The notes under the pieces are model-generated. The model did not search any database. It was given only the letters and a program-made list of their open reading frames with translations, and was not told where the DNA came from. Position numbers and translations under genes: made by a program. Positions 17,543 to 26,215 of a stretch of DNA of 64,000 nt are shown in pieces. Source of the DNA: Saccharopolyspora_C sp047200635 (GTDB lineage Bacteria; Actinomycetota; Actinomycetes; Mycobacteriales; Pseudonocardiaceae). The stretch lies in NCBI RefSeq assembly GCF_047200635.1, contig NZ_JBJZOI010000015.1, positions 1 to 64,000 on the forward strand. The letters run 5' to 3'. Each line of letters starts with the position of its first letter. Positions within the stretch are counted from its first letter, which is position 1.

Positions 17543-18253
17543 TCAGCGGCCCAGGAAACCCGTCAGCAGCGCCCGCAGCTCGCGGCGGTGGGTGAACATC
17601 GGAGCCATCGAGGGCAGCACCTCCAGCCGGGCGCCGGGCAGCGCGGCGGCGGTGGCCCGCCCGGCGGCGAGCGGGTGCAGCGGATCGTCGGTGCCCGTCA
17701 CGACGAGCGCGTCCGCCCGCACGGCGCGCAGCGCGGCGGCGTCGTCCAGCACCGAGCGCTCCGCCAGCGACCGCAACGCCGGGCCGAGCCTGCGCAGCGC
17801 GGCCACCCGCCGCTCCAGGTGTTCGCCGAGCTCGGCCCCGGCGGGGAACTCGTCCGCGACCCGCTCCCGCAGCGCCGCGCCGCCGTCGGTCCCGGCCGCG
17901 TCCACCGCCTCGGCGAGCCGCTCCAGCGCCCAGGCGGCGGGAACGCTCCGACCGGCGTCCAGCGCGGCGGGCAGCAGCAGCGCGAGCCGGGCGAACCGCT
18001 CCGGCCGGGTAGCGGCGGCGCGGACCAGCGCCCCGCTGCCGAGCGAGACGCCCACGGCCTGCGAGGCACCGGTGGCGTCGGCGGCGGCCAGCACGTCCTC
18101 GGCGAGCACGCCGTAGTCCCAGTACCCGGGAGCGGGATCGGCGGCCTGCCCGTGCCCCGCGAAGGTCAGCACGACGCGGGTGCCCGGCAGGCCGGAAGCG
18201 GGAATGCGCGCCTCGCCCTCGGTCGCGCCGAGGCCGTGCGCCACCAGCGTCAC
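17543..18253 (-). CDS. Alpha/beta hydrolase
   Basis: A hydrolase with nucleophile elbow GVSLGSG, an oxyanion-hole region TFAGHGQA, an acid residue in VVTGTDDPLHP and a late His in MAPMFTHRREL, so the triad is complete. Start is unresolved. GTG at 18253 gives 236 residues, but family-like residues (GVLPSGARW) precede it in frame with no ATG, GTG or TTG. A CTG at 18331, overlapping the stop of the upstream DUF2516 gene, is possible and would couple the two genes. Substrate is unknown. Confidence 0.75.
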   Translation of the reverse strand: MTLVAHGLGATEGEARIPASGLPGTRVVLTFAGHGQAADPAPGYWDYGVLAEDVLAAADATGASQAVGVSLGSGALVRAAATRPERFARLALLLPAALDAGRSVPAAWALERLAEAVDAAGTDGGAALRERVADEFPAGAELGEHLERRVAALRRLGPALRSLAERSVLDDAAALRAVRADALVVTGTDDPLHPLAAGRATAAALPGARLEVLPSMAPMFTHRRELRALLTGFLGR

Positions 18254-18324
18254 CGGATCGCCGCGGCCGTGGCGGTTCCAGCGCGCGCCGGACGGCAGGA
18301 CCCCGGCGGGGCGCGCGGTGTCGG

Positions 18325-18645
18325 CTACCAGGAGCTGCCCCGCTGCACCTCGGTGACCTTCGGGCGCACGTCGAGCAGGTAGACCAGCACGGCGACGAGC
18401 CCGGCCAGCCAGATGATCGTGATCGGCCCGCTGGTGAACACCGCGAGCATCACCATGCCCGCGCCGGTGATGCCCAGCCACGCGGGCTTGGACAGCTTGC
18501 CGACCGCGGTGAACGCGTCCGCGCGCTGCATCAGGGCGTGCCCGAAGGCGTACAGGCCGAGCGGCAATCCGGCCAGCCAGATCACCTTCAGAATCCAGAA
18601 CTGCAGCAGCAACTCCGGCGGACCGTTGAATGACAACTCCACCAC
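18325..18645 (-). CDS. DUF2516 membrane protein (Rv0476-like)
   Basis: A 106-residue protein with three predicted membrane helices (about 13-40, 55-75 and 76-92) and a short charged C-terminus (DVRPKVTEVQRG). It matches the DUF2516 family, whose M. tuberculosis member Rv0476 follows hbhA directly. Here two hairpins separate it from hbhA, so it may be on a separate transcript. No function known. Confidence 0.8.
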   Translation of the reverse strand: MVELSFNGPPELLLQFWILKVIWLAGLPLGLYAFGHALMQRADAFTAVGKLSKPAWLGITGAGMVMLAVFTSGPITIIWLAGLVAVLVYLLDVRPKVTEVQRGSSW

Positions 18646-18663
18646 TCCACCCTACGTGCGAGC

Positions 18664-18693
18664 GGGACCCCGGAACAGCAGTCCCGGGGTCCC
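18664..18693 (-). terminator. Second hairpin after hbhA
   Basis: A perfect 10-bp stem (18664-18673 with 18684-18693) and 10-base loop, directly following another terminator-like hairpin. Confidence 0.55.
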
Positions 18694-18702
18694 CTGTCGG
18701 CG

Positions 18703-18733
18703 CCGCGGACCGGGTCGCGCGCCCGGTCCGCGG
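18703..18733 (-). terminator. Hairpin terminator after hbhA
   Basis: A perfect 12-bp stem (18703-18714 with 18722-18733) and 7-base loop, 5 bases past the hbhA-like stop codon. Confidence 0.7.
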
Positions 18734-18738
18734 GAAGG

Positions 18739-19425
18739 TCAGCTCTCCGCGCCGCCGGTGCTCTTCGGCTTGGCCGCGCCCTTGGCGGCGGTGCCGCCGG
18801 TCTTGGGCTTGGCGGCGGTGCTCTTCGCGGCGGCCGTGCGGTTCGCGGCCTTGCGGGAGGTGCTGCGGGTGGCGGTGGCCGCCTCGCCCCCGGCCTGCTC
18901 GACGGTGTCGGCGACGTCGGCCGCGGTCTCGCGGACCTTGCCTGCGGCCGCGGTGCTGGCGTGCTGGGTGGTCTCGGCGGCCTTCTCGCCCCAGGAGCGG
19001 GTGGTGCGGGTGACCTTCCCCAGCACGTCGTCGGCCAGCCCCCGGGCATCGCCGACGGCGGAGTCGAGCTGGCTCCAGGCCTGCTGAACCTGGGGCTGCG
19101 ACTGGAGGCGCTCGAAGGTGGTCTCGCCGCGCTCGGCGAGGTATCCGTAGAGCTGCACCGCGGACTGGGTGTAGGCGTCGACCCGCTTGCGCAGCTCGGC
19201 GGGGTCGAAGCGCTCCTTGAGGTCGTGCGGCAGCTCGCTGACGCCGCTGGCGCTGTCGTTCAGGCGGGTGCGCAGCTTGGCGAGCGTGTCGGCGATGGTC
19301 TGCGCGGCGAGGTCCCCCGCGCCGAGCGCGGCCAGCAGCGGGGTGCGGGCCTGTTCGGCGGCCTCGTTCAGGGCGGGTCCGGACTGGTTCTCGGTGCTGT
19401 TCTCGGACGTCGGCATGGTGCTCAC
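18739..19425 (-). CDS. hbhA: HbhA-like protein (heparin-binding hemagglutinin family)
   Basis: A 228-residue protein with an N-terminal helical coiled-coil region (about 15-150, including LLAALGAGDLAAQ and LAKLRTRLND) and a Lys/Ala/Thr-rich C-terminal tail (about 175-228) resembling the methylated lysine-rich repeats that bind sulfated sugars in mycobacterial HbhA. No classical signal peptide, as for HbhA. Outside pathogens the role is unclear; lipid-droplet or surface association has been described for relatives. The start codon overlaps the stop of the XRE regulator gene (ATGA), so the pair is translationally coupled. Confidence 0.8.
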   Translation of the reverse strand: MSTMPTSENSTENQSGPALNEAAEQARTPLLAALGAGDLAAQTIADTLAKLRTRLNDSASGVSELPHDLKERFDPAELRKRVDAYTQSAVQLYGYLAERGETTFERLQSQPQVQQAWSQLDSAVGDARGLADDVLGKVTRTTRSWGEKAAETTQHASTAAAGKVRETAADVADTVEQAGGEAATATRSTSRKAANRTAAAKSTAAKPKTGGTAAKGAAKPKSTGGAES

Positions 19426-19847
19426 TCCTCAGCGGGATCGGAAGACTCGTTGCGGTGCCGCTCCGGCGCGGCGGCCTCTCCGTCGTGCTCGCGGCGGAAC
19501 GAGGCGTAGATGTCGAGCAGGACCTGCTTCTGCCGTTCCCCGAGGTCGGGGTCGGCGAGGATCGCGTCCACCACCAGGCCGCCCTCGCGCTGTTCCAGGA
19601 TCCCGGCCTGCACGTAGAGCGCCTCGGCGGAGATCCGCAGCGCCTTGGCGATCTGCTGGAGGATCTCCGCGCTGGGCTTGCGCAGGCCGCGTTCGATCTG
19701 GCTCAGGTAGGGGTTCGAGACCCCCGCGCTCCTGGCGAGTTCGCGCAGGGAGATCTGGGCGTTGCCGCGCTGGGCGCGGATGTAACCGCCGAGGTCGCTG
19801 ACCGCCTGGTTCACGGCCTTGTTGACGGTCTTGTCCACCCGCTCCAC
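19422..19847 (-). CDS. XRE family transcriptional regulator (Rv0474-like)
   Basis: A 141-residue protein with an XRE helix-turn-helix at about 26-80 (ISLRELARSAGVSNPYLSQI is the core) and an acidic C-terminal helix region. It precedes and overlaps hbhA by 4 bases, the same arrangement as Rv0474-hbhA, so it likely regulates its own operon. Start ATG 19847. Confidence 0.88.
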   Translation of the reverse strand: MERVDKTVNKAVNQAVSDLGGYIRAQRGNAQISLRELARSAGVSNPYLSQIERGLRKPSAEILQQIAKALRISAEALYVQAGILEQREGGLVVDAILADPDLGERQKQVLLDIYASFRREHDGEAAAPERHRNESSDPAEE

Positions 19848-19948
19848 TGATCCCCGCTCCCTCCGGCTCGACCTCCACGGTAGCCACGAGTGCTAACTCT
19901 TGCAAGCGCTCAGCTTGCACCCTTCGGGCGAGAGCCGCACCACCGCGA

Positions 19949-20338
19949 TCAGGGCCGCCGGGCGCACATGCAGAACGGGCGACCCTCCGGATCCGCGTAG
20001 ACCCGGAACAGCGCGTCCTGCTGGTCGGCGGGCTGCGGCAGCTCTCGCGCCCCGGCGCCGAGCGCCCGCTCCCGCCCCTCCGCCACGGTCTCCACCCGGA
20101 TGTCGAGGTGCATCCGCTGCGGCCGGGCCGATTCCGGCCAGGTCGGCGGCACGTACCCCGGATCGAGCTGGAAGGCCAGCGGCGCACCGCCCGCCGGGTC
20201 GGCGAGCTCCACCCAGTCGTGGCCGGTCTCGGCCTCGTCGATCTCCCAGCCGAGCAGACGCCCGTAGAACTCGGCGAGCCCGCGCGGATCGGGGGTGTCG
20301 ATGGCGAAGGCCGTGAGCGACAGCGGAGTCGTGGACAT
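19949..20338 (-). CDS. VOC family (glyoxalase-like) protein
   Basis: A 129-residue protein with two beta-alpha-beta-beta-beta units of the VOC fold: AFAIDTPDPRGLAEFYGRLL at the start and the RMHLDIRVETVAEGRERALG second unit, ending in VYADPEGRPFCM. The substrate is unknown; family members include glyoxalases, dioxygenases and antibiotic-resistance binding proteins. It is divergent from a CGNR regulator gene, with an inverted repeat between them, so that regulator is the likely controller. Confidence 0.82.
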   Translation of the reverse strand: MSTTPLSLTAFAIDTPDPRGLAEFYGRLLGWEIDEAETGHDWVELADPAGGAPLAFQLDPGYVPPTWPESARPQRMHLDIRVETVAEGRERALGAGARELPQPADQQDALFRVYADPEGRPFCMCARRP

Positions 20339-20395
20339 GGCGGAACCTCCCGGCCGACCCGCGGGCGCGCGGCACCGCGGGATTCGCGATCATCG

Positions 20396-20426
20396 GATAA
20401 CTGGTGTTCGGATTGTGCGGGTTATC
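20396..20426. promoter_or_regulatory. GATAAC/GTTATC inverted repeat between VOC and CGNR genes
   Basis: GATAAC (20396-20401) and GTTATC (20421-20426) are perfect complements with centres 25 bp apart, in the 119-bp divergent promoter region. The placement suits an operator of the CGNR regulator controlling both genes. Confidence 0.45.
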
Positions 20427-20457
20427 AACGCGGGCTGCAACCGGCTAATCGCCTACG

Positions 20458-20994
20458 ATGGTGTTCGTGAACAGCAGAGCCGTCGCTGACCGAGTTCCTG
20501 CGAACCTCTCCGCGGACCTGGACGCCGAACGCGACGTCGAGCTGGTGCTGGCCTTCCTCAACACCTGCGATGTCGAAGCCGACACCGACGCCCTGGAGTC
20601 CGCCGACCGGTGGCGGGAGTGGTCCGCCGCGCGCGGGCTGGGCGAGGCGGGTGACCAGGGCCGGGCCCGGCGCGTCCGCCGGGCCATGCGCGACGCCGTC
20701 TCCTGCGCCAGCGCCGCGGAACCCGAGCAGATCAGCCTGCCGGTTCCGGTCGTCCTGCGCGAGGGCGTTCCGGTGCTCGGCGGGCACGACGCGCTGAGCC
20801 GGGTGCTCGCGGCCTCGGTGCACCTGGTGCACACCGGCCACTGGGACCGGATCAAGATCTGCCCGGCCGAGGACTGCCTGTGGGCGTTCTACGACCGCTC
20901 GCGCAACAAGTCCCGGACGTGGTGCTCGATGCGGGTGTGCGGCAACCGCGAGAAGGCCCGCTCCTGGCGGGAGCGGCACACCGCGGCGGGCTAG
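20458..20994 (+). CDS. CGNR zinc finger transcriptional regulator
   Basis: A 178-residue protein with an N-terminal ABATE stress-response domain (about 25-125) and a C-terminal CGNR zinc finger: CPAEDCLWAFYD, then CSMRVCGNREKARSWRERH, giving four Cys ligands and the name-giving CGNR. These proteins act as DNA-binding regulators in actinomycetes. Start ATG 20458, though a GTG four codons in is also possible. Divergent from the VOC gene; it converges with the DUF445 gene with a 4-bp gap. Confidence 0.88.
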   Translation: MVFVNSRAVADRVPANLSADLDAERDVELVLAFLNTCDVEADTDALESADRWREWSAARGLGEAGDQGRARRVRRAMRDAVSCASAAEPEQISLPVPVVLREGVPVLGGHDALSRVLAASVHLVHTGHWDRIKICPAEDCLWAFYDRSRNKSRTWCSMRVCGNREKARSWRERHTAAG

Positions 20995-20998
20995 CGGA

Positions 20999-22264
20999 TC
21001 ACAGCAGCAACTGGGAGAGCGCGTAGATCGCCAACCCGGCCAGCGCGCCCACGACCGTGCCGTTGATCCGGATGAACTGCAGGTCGCGGCCGACCTGGAG
21101 CTCGATCTTGCGCGAGGTCTCCTCGGCGTCCCAGCGCTCGACCGTGTCGGTGATGAGCGCGGTGATCTCGGCGCGGTAGTGCGAGACCACGTAGACGGCC
21201 GCGCCCTCCAGCCAGCCGTCGACCTTCGCGCGCAGCTCGGGCTCGGCGACCAGCCGCTTCCCGAGTCCGCGCAGGCCGTCGCGCACCCGGACCCGCAGCT
21301 CGCTCGACGGGTCTTCGGCGGCGTCGAGCAGCATCCGCTTCGCGGTGCTCCACGCGGAGGCGACCAGGTGCTGCACCTCCGGGTGCTCGATGATCTGCTG
21401 CTTGATCTGCTCGGCCCGCTCCATCGTCCTCGGGTCGTGCTGGAGGTCCTGCGCGAAGTCCACCAGGAACCGGTCCACGGCCTTGCGCATCGGATGGTCC
21501 GGATCGGTCTTGACCGCCCAGGCGAAGGACAGCACCTCGGCGTAGATCTTGTCCGCGACCATGCCGTCGAAGAACCGGGGCGACCAGGAGGGCGCGCGCT
21601 GGGATACCACGCGCAGCACGGTGGCGTGGTTGTCCCGCGCCCAGTCGTAGGCGCGGTCGCAGATCAGGTCCACCAGCCGGTGGTGGGTGCCGTCGGCGAA
21701 GACCTGGGACAGGATCCGGCCCAGCGGCGGGCCCCACTGCTGTTCGACGACCTTGCGCAGCACGGAGTGCTCCAGCACCGCCTGCACGTCCTCGTCCCGC
21801 AACACCTGCACGGCACCCCGCACCGCGGTGGCGAGCTCGGAGGTCACCCGCTCGGCGTGGGCCTCGTCGTCCAGCCAGGAGCCGACCCGCGCTCCGATCC
21901 GGGCGCGTCCCAGCTTGTCCCGCACCACCGGCTCGGACAGGAAGTTCTCGCCGACGAAGTGCCCGAGGTTGTGACCGAGCGCGTCCTTGCGGGTGGGGAT
22001 GATCGCGGTGTGCGGGATCGGCAGCCCGAGCGGGCGCCGGAACAGCGCGGTCACCGCGAACCAGTCCGCCAGCGCGCCCACCATGCCCGCCTCCGCCGCG
22101 GCCCGCACGTAGCCGACCCAGGCCGCGGCGCCCGCGTTCTCCTGCCACCGGGCGATCACGTAGATCACGGTGGCGGCGAGCAGCAGGCCGCCCGCCACGC
22201 CCTTCATCCGGCGCAACGCCCGGCGCTTGAGCTGGTCCGAATCGGCTGCCGCTGTCTCTGCCAC
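20999..22264 (-). CDS. DUF445 family membrane protein
   Basis: A 421-residue protein with an N-terminal membrane helix (about 24-40) and the DUF445 signature AEAGMVGALADWFAVTALFR followed by PHTAIIPTRKDALG. A long helical cytosolic or extracytosolic body follows, and a C-terminal membrane helix (about 400-421) comes after the conserved INGTVVGALAGL segment. DUF445 proteins are related to Bacillus YheB and have no defined function. It is divergent from the aminotransferase gene across a 121-bp gap. Confidence 0.88.
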   Translation of the reverse strand: MAETAAADSDQLKRRALRRMKGVAGGLLLAATVIYVIARWQENAGAAAWVGYVRAAAEAGMVGALADWFAVTALFRRPLGLPIPHTAIIPTRKDALGHNLGHFVGENFLSEPVVRDKLGRARIGARVGSWLDDEAHAERVTSELATAVRGAVQVLRDEDVQAVLEHSVLRKVVEQQWGPPLGRILSQVFADGTHHRLVDLICDRAYDWARDNHATVLRVVSQRAPSWSPRFFDGMVADKIYAEVLSFAWAVKTDPDHPMRKAVDRFLVDFAQDLQHDPRTMERAEQIKQQIIEHPEVQHLVASAWSTAKRMLLDAAEDPSSELRVRVRDGLRGLGKRLVAEPELRAKVDGWLEGAAVYVVSHYRAEITALITDTVERWDAEETSRKIELQVGRDLQFIRINGTVVGALAGLAIYALSQLLL

Positions 22265-22385
22265 GACTCGATTGTCGCAGCAGCGGAGGGGTGGTCCGGG
22301 CGACTCGTGCCCGAGAACTCATCCGATGCCCGCATCCGCCCGCGCCGGGGCACGGGGGTCGCGGCGGGCAGTAGGGTTCGGAACC

Positions 22386-23561
22386 GTGCGTACTCCCGCC
22401 CTCATCTCCCGGTTGCGCCCGTTCACCTCGACGATCTTCGCCGAGATCACCGAGCTTGCCCGCAGGACCGGAGCCGTCAACCTCGGCCAGGGCTTCCCGG
22501 ACACCGACGGCCCCGCGGGGATGCTGCGGGTCGCGCAGCAGGCGATCGCCGACGGGGTGAACCAGTACCCGCCGGGCCCCGGCGATCCCGAACTGCGCGC
22601 CGCGATCTCCGAACACCGCGAGGCGCACTGCGGCGTCGGGTACGACCCGGACGGTGAGGTGCTCGTCACCGTGGGAGCCACCGAGGCGATCACGGCGGCG
22701 ATGCTCGCGTTGGTCGAGCCGGGCGACGAGGTGGTGCTGATCGAGCCGTACTACGACTCGTACCCGGTCGCGGTGGCCCTCGCCGGCGGGGTCCGCCGCG
22801 CGGTGGGCCTGCGGCAGGGACCGGACCACCGCTTCGAGCTGGACCTCGACGCGCTGCGCGCCGCCGTCGGCCCGCGCACCCGCGCGCTGGTGCTCAACTC
22901 GCCGCACAACCCGACGGGCACGGTGCTCACCGGCCCGGAACTCGCGGCGATCGCCGAGGTGTGCCGCGAGCACGACCTGATCGCGATCACCGACGAGGTC
23001 TACGAGCACCTGCTCTACGACGGCCGGACGCACACCTCGCTGGCCTCGCTGCCGGGCATGGCCGAGCGCACGATCGCGATCTCCAGCGTCGGCAAGAGCT
23101 TCAGCGCGACGGGCTGGAAGATCGGCTGGGCCTGCGGGCCCGCCGAGCTGATCGGCGCGGTGCGCGCGGCGAAGCAGTTCCTCACCTTCGTCGGCGGCGC
23201 CCCGTTCCAACCCGCCGTCGCGCACGCCCTGCGTCACGAGCTGGCGTGGGTGCGCGAGCTGCGGGACGGCCTGCAGCGCAAGCGCGATCGGCTCGCCGAG
23301 GGGCTCACCGAAGCCGGGCTGGACGTGCTCGCCTCCGAGGGCACCTACTTCATCTGCGCCGACGTGCGTCCGCTCGGCTTCACCGACGGCGCGCAGCTGT
23401 GCCGGGAGCTGCCGGAGCGGGTCGGCGTCGCCGCGATCCCGGTGCAGGTGTTCTGCGACGACCCGGATCCGGTCCGCCACCTGGTCCGCTTCGCCTTCTG
23501 CAAGCGGGACGAGGTCCTGGACGAGGCGATCCGGCGGCTGGGCGGTCTCGCCGGGTCCTGA
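22386..23561 (+). CDS. dapC: PLP-dependent aminotransferase, DapC-like
   Basis: A 391-residue class I/II aminotransferase starting GTG 22386. Cofactor-binding landmarks are NSPHNPTG (about 171-178), the ITDEVYEHL Asp/Tyr pair, PLP Lys237 in SSVGKSFSATGWK and the C-terminal VRFAFCK Arg. It resembles actinobacterial Rv0858c-type enzymes assigned as N-succinyldiaminopimelate aminotransferase in lysine/DAP synthesis; kynurenine aminotransferase-like activity is the alternative. The gene symbol is therefore tentative. It converges with the CHAT gene 26 bp away. Confidence 0.8.
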   Translation: MRTPALISRLRPFTSTIFAEITELARRTGAVNLGQGFPDTDGPAGMLRVAQQAIADGVNQYPPGPGDPELRAAISEHREAHCGVGYDPDGEVLVTVGATEAITAAMLALVEPGDEVVLIEPYYDSYPVAVALAGGVRRAVGLRQGPDHRFELDLDALRAAVGPRTRALVLNSPHNPTGTVLTGPELAAIAEVCREHDLIAITDEVYEHLLYDGRTHTSLASLPGMAERTIAISSVGKSFSATGWKIGWACGPAELIGAVRAAKQFLTFVGGAPFQPAVAHALRHELAWVRELRDGLQRKRDRLAEGLTEAGLDVLASEGTYFICADVRPLGFTDGAQLCRELPERVGVAAIPVQVFCDDPDPVRHLVRFAFCKRDEVLDEAIRRLGGLAGS

Positions 23562-23587
23562 GCTCGGCCGATTCGGTCCGATCACGA

Positions 23588-26215
23588 TCACCCTCCGAAC
23601 CCCAGGCAGAGGAAGCCCGATTCGCCGTGCGCGGCCTGGGCCGCGGCGAGGGCTTCCGCCGGGGCGACGCCGTGCCGGAGCAACGAGTGCAGCGCGATCA
23701 TCAGGTGCGCGGTCCGCTCGTCGGGCACCGGGACCACGCTGGCGATCACGGTCGCCGTTCCCCGCCCGAGCAGGGTCGCGGCGAGCCCGGTGAGCTGCCC
23801 GGCGCGCCCGACGACCGAGCGCCCCGCCTCGCAGGCCGAGAGCACCACGGTCCGGGGCCCGCGCCGCAACCGGTCCAGGTCGTAGCCGTAGAGCGGCCCG
23901 TCGGCCAGATCCAGGCAGGACAGCAGCGGCTGATCGTCCCGGAACCGGCCGTGCGCGGCGATGTGCGCGATCCTCGCCCCGTCCAGCGCTTCGAGCACCT
24001 GCTCGGCACCGGACTCGGCACCTCGCAGCAGCCGCCCGCCGCCAGCGGCGTGCAGCGCCCCGACTTCCCGCTCGGCGTGCTCCAGACCTGGCCCGGAGAC
24101 CCAGACCGAGGCGCCCCCGGAGCACTCCGCGGCGTCCGCCCGGCCGCGCAGCCAGGTCCGCAGCGACGGGGACGCGGTCACTGGACGGCCGCGGCAAGCG
24201 GGCAGCGCCGCCCAGGGCACCGCGTGCAGCGAACCGGTCGGCACCACGACCAGCCGCCTGCCCGCGGGCAACGCCGACTCGACCGGAGCGAGCAGCTGGC
24301 GCTGCACCGCCTCGGCCGCCTCGGCGGCACCGCTCGCGTACACCGCGCCGACCCGCTGGTCACCGGATTCGGCCTGCCGGGCCAGCAGGTAGCGCAGCCG
24401 CTGGGTCTCGTGCACCGCGGCCGCTTCCCGACCGAGCTCGTGCAGTCGGACCCGCCCGTCCACGACGGACACCGCGTGCAGCCGGCCCTCGTGCGCGAAC
24501 AGGCTCAGCAGCACGTCCTCGCCGAGCGCGGCCAGCACCTCGTCCACGTCCGCCCGCGCCGCACCGAGCGGCGAGGCCGGGCCGTCCTCGGTGACCAGCA
24601 GCGCCCGATCGCGCACCGCGCGCTCCCGGGCGCCGATCTCCGACAGCGCGGTGCGCAACCGGGTGCCGTCGGCCGCCGCCGCACCGGAGACGGCCGAGCG
24701 GAGCCGCACCAGCGCCGAGCCGAGCCGCGGATCCTCGGGCGGACGCACCGGGCGGCGGTGCGCGGCGCCGAGGCGGTGCCGCTCCGACCAGCGCAGCGCC
24801 AGCCTCGGATCGCCGGCGCGCAGGGCGGCACCGACGGCCACCGAGCCCAGTTCCTCGGCGAGGCCGAAGGCCTCGACCCGGGGCTCCCAGGCGGCGATCC
24901 CCCTCGCGTAGCCCTCGACCTCTCGCAGCCCCCGCCGACAGGCCTCGAACAACCTGCGCTGGTCCCCCTCGTCCTCCGCCAGCAGCGCCTCCCCCAGCCA
25001 GCCCGCGGTCCGCTGCCGGGTGGACCCCGGTTGCTCGTCCCGCACGGCGGTCGCCAGCCCGAGCAGGGCGCGCGCGGTGCCCCGCCTGCCGCGCCGGGCC
25101 GCCTCGCGCCCCGCTTCGAGCCAGAGCTCGGCCGCCGCGGTCGTCCAGCCGTGCGCCGCGCAGGCGCGGCCCGCGCGCTTCACCGCTGGCAACGAGAACC
25201 GCGACACCGGGCCCATCCGCAGCCGGGCCTGCCACTCGGTCGCCACGGCCAGCGCCGCCCACGCCTGCCGCCGCTGCGCGCGGAACAGCCTCGCCGCGCC
25301 CCGCGCCGGATCGAGGGCCGATGCCGGGTCACCGGCGCGCAGCGCGCAGCGAGCCAGCGCCAGCCAGGTGTCCGCCAGCCGCGCGTCCCGCCCGAGGCGT
25401 CGCAGCCGCTCGGCGGCGCTGTGCAGTTCCCCCTTCGCCTGCTCGTGCAGCCCGGCCTCGGTGAGAGCCTCGGCGCGGTCGATGCGGATCTCCGGGTGCC
25501 GGGCGGGATCCGCCCCCGCCGCGCGCGCCTCGTCGAACATCCGCAACGCCCGGGGCAGATCCCCGGCCCGCAGGGCCACGCAGCCCCGGTTGTGCCTGCA
25601 CAGCGCGGCCCGGCCGGCACGCCCCGCCGAGGCGAATCGCCGCTCCGCGGCGGCGAGATCGGCCTCCGCTTCCGCGAGGCGATTCCGGTACAGGTGCGCC
25701 AGGCCGCGCGCGACGTGGGCGTTCGCGGCCCACTGGTGATCCCGCCGGTCGGTCAGTCGGGGCAGCGCGGTCGAGAGGACCGCAGCCGCCTCCTCGCGGC
25801 GGTCCTGGTGGAACAGCAGCACTCCGCGCAGGCAGTCGGCGCGCACGGCCTCCTTTCCGGTGAGCTGCTCGGCCGCGGCCTCCAGCTGCCGCCACGCGGT
25901 GTCCGGATCGGCCCGCTCCAGCTCGATCCACGCCGAGGTCAGCAGCACCTGCGCCGCCCGCTCCCCGAGCCGCGCCCGCCGCGCGGAGACCAGCGCGAGC
26001 CGCGCGTGCTGACGCGCCTCGGAGAACCGCCCCCGCTCCACCGCCACGAGCGCCCGGACGTGCCGGGCGAGCACCCGCAGCTCCGGATCGGCGGAGCGGG
26101 CCAGCCACTCGTCCGCCGCCCGCGCCGCTCCGTCCGGGTCCGCTCCCGCCTCGTCCCGCCACCACAACGCCTCCGCGATCGGATCGGCGGGCGCGAGGAC
26201 CGTCCCGGCGCTCAA
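23588..26215 (-). CDS. CHAT domain caspase-like protease with long helical repeat region
   Basis: An 875-residue protein. Residues about 1-560 are TPR-like helical repeats (for example WAANAHVARGLAHLYRNRLA), and the C-terminal 300 residues form a CHAT domain with catalytic His755 (HIAAHGRF) and Cys795 (VVLSACEAG). CHAT domains are caspase-fold peptidases that cut or activate partner proteins after a signal. Start is TTG 26215, inferred because it gives a TTGA overlap with the stop of the small gene upstream and the protein sequence becomes family-like there; the open frame continues further upstream only as antisense of that gene. It is the last gene of the S8-sigma-small protein-CHAT unit. 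Confidence 0.85.
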   Translation of the reverse strand: MSAGTVLAPADPIAEALWWRDEAGADPDGAARAADEWLARSADPELRVLARHVRALVAVERGRFSEARQHARLALVSARRARLGERAAQVLLTSAWIELERADPDTAWRQLEAAAEQLTGKEAVRADCLRGVLLFHQDRREEAAAVLSTALPRLTDRRDHQWAANAHVARGLAHLYRNRLAEAEADLAAAERRFASAGRAGRAALCRHNRGCVALRAGDLPRALRMFDEARAAGADPARHPEIRIDRAEALTEAGLHEQAKGELHSAAERLRRLGRDARLADTWLALARCALRAGDPASALDPARGAARLFRAQRRQAWAALAVATEWQARLRMGPVSRFSLPAVKRAGRACAAHGWTTAAAELWLEAGREAARRGRRGTARALLGLATAVRDEQPGSTRQRTAGWLGEALLAEDEGDQRRLFEACRRGLREVEGYARGIAAWEPRVEAFGLAEELGSVAVGAALRAGDPRLALRWSERHRLGAAHRRPVRPPEDPRLGSALVRLRSAVSGAAAADGTRLRTALSEIGARERAVRDRALLVTEDGPASPLGAARADVDEVLAALGEDVLLSLFAHEGRLHAVSVVDGRVRLHELGREAAAVHETQRLRYLLARQAESGDQRVGAVYASGAAEAAEAVQRQLLAPVESALPAGRRLVVVPTGSLHAVPWAALPACRGRPVTASPSLRTWLRGRADAAECSGGASVWVSGPGLEHAEREVGALHAAGGGRLLRGAESGAEQVLEALDGARIAHIAAHGRFRDDQPLLSCLDLADGPLYGYDLDRLRRGPRTVVLSACEAGRSVVGRAGQLTGLAATLLGRGTATVIASVVPVPDERTAHLMIALHSLLRHGVAPAEALAAAQAAHGESGFLCLGFGG

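Noticed and set aside
20991..24197. Long minus-strand frame across the DUF445 and aminotransferase genes
   Set aside because: It crosses two recognised genes in the wrong frame and has no family features.
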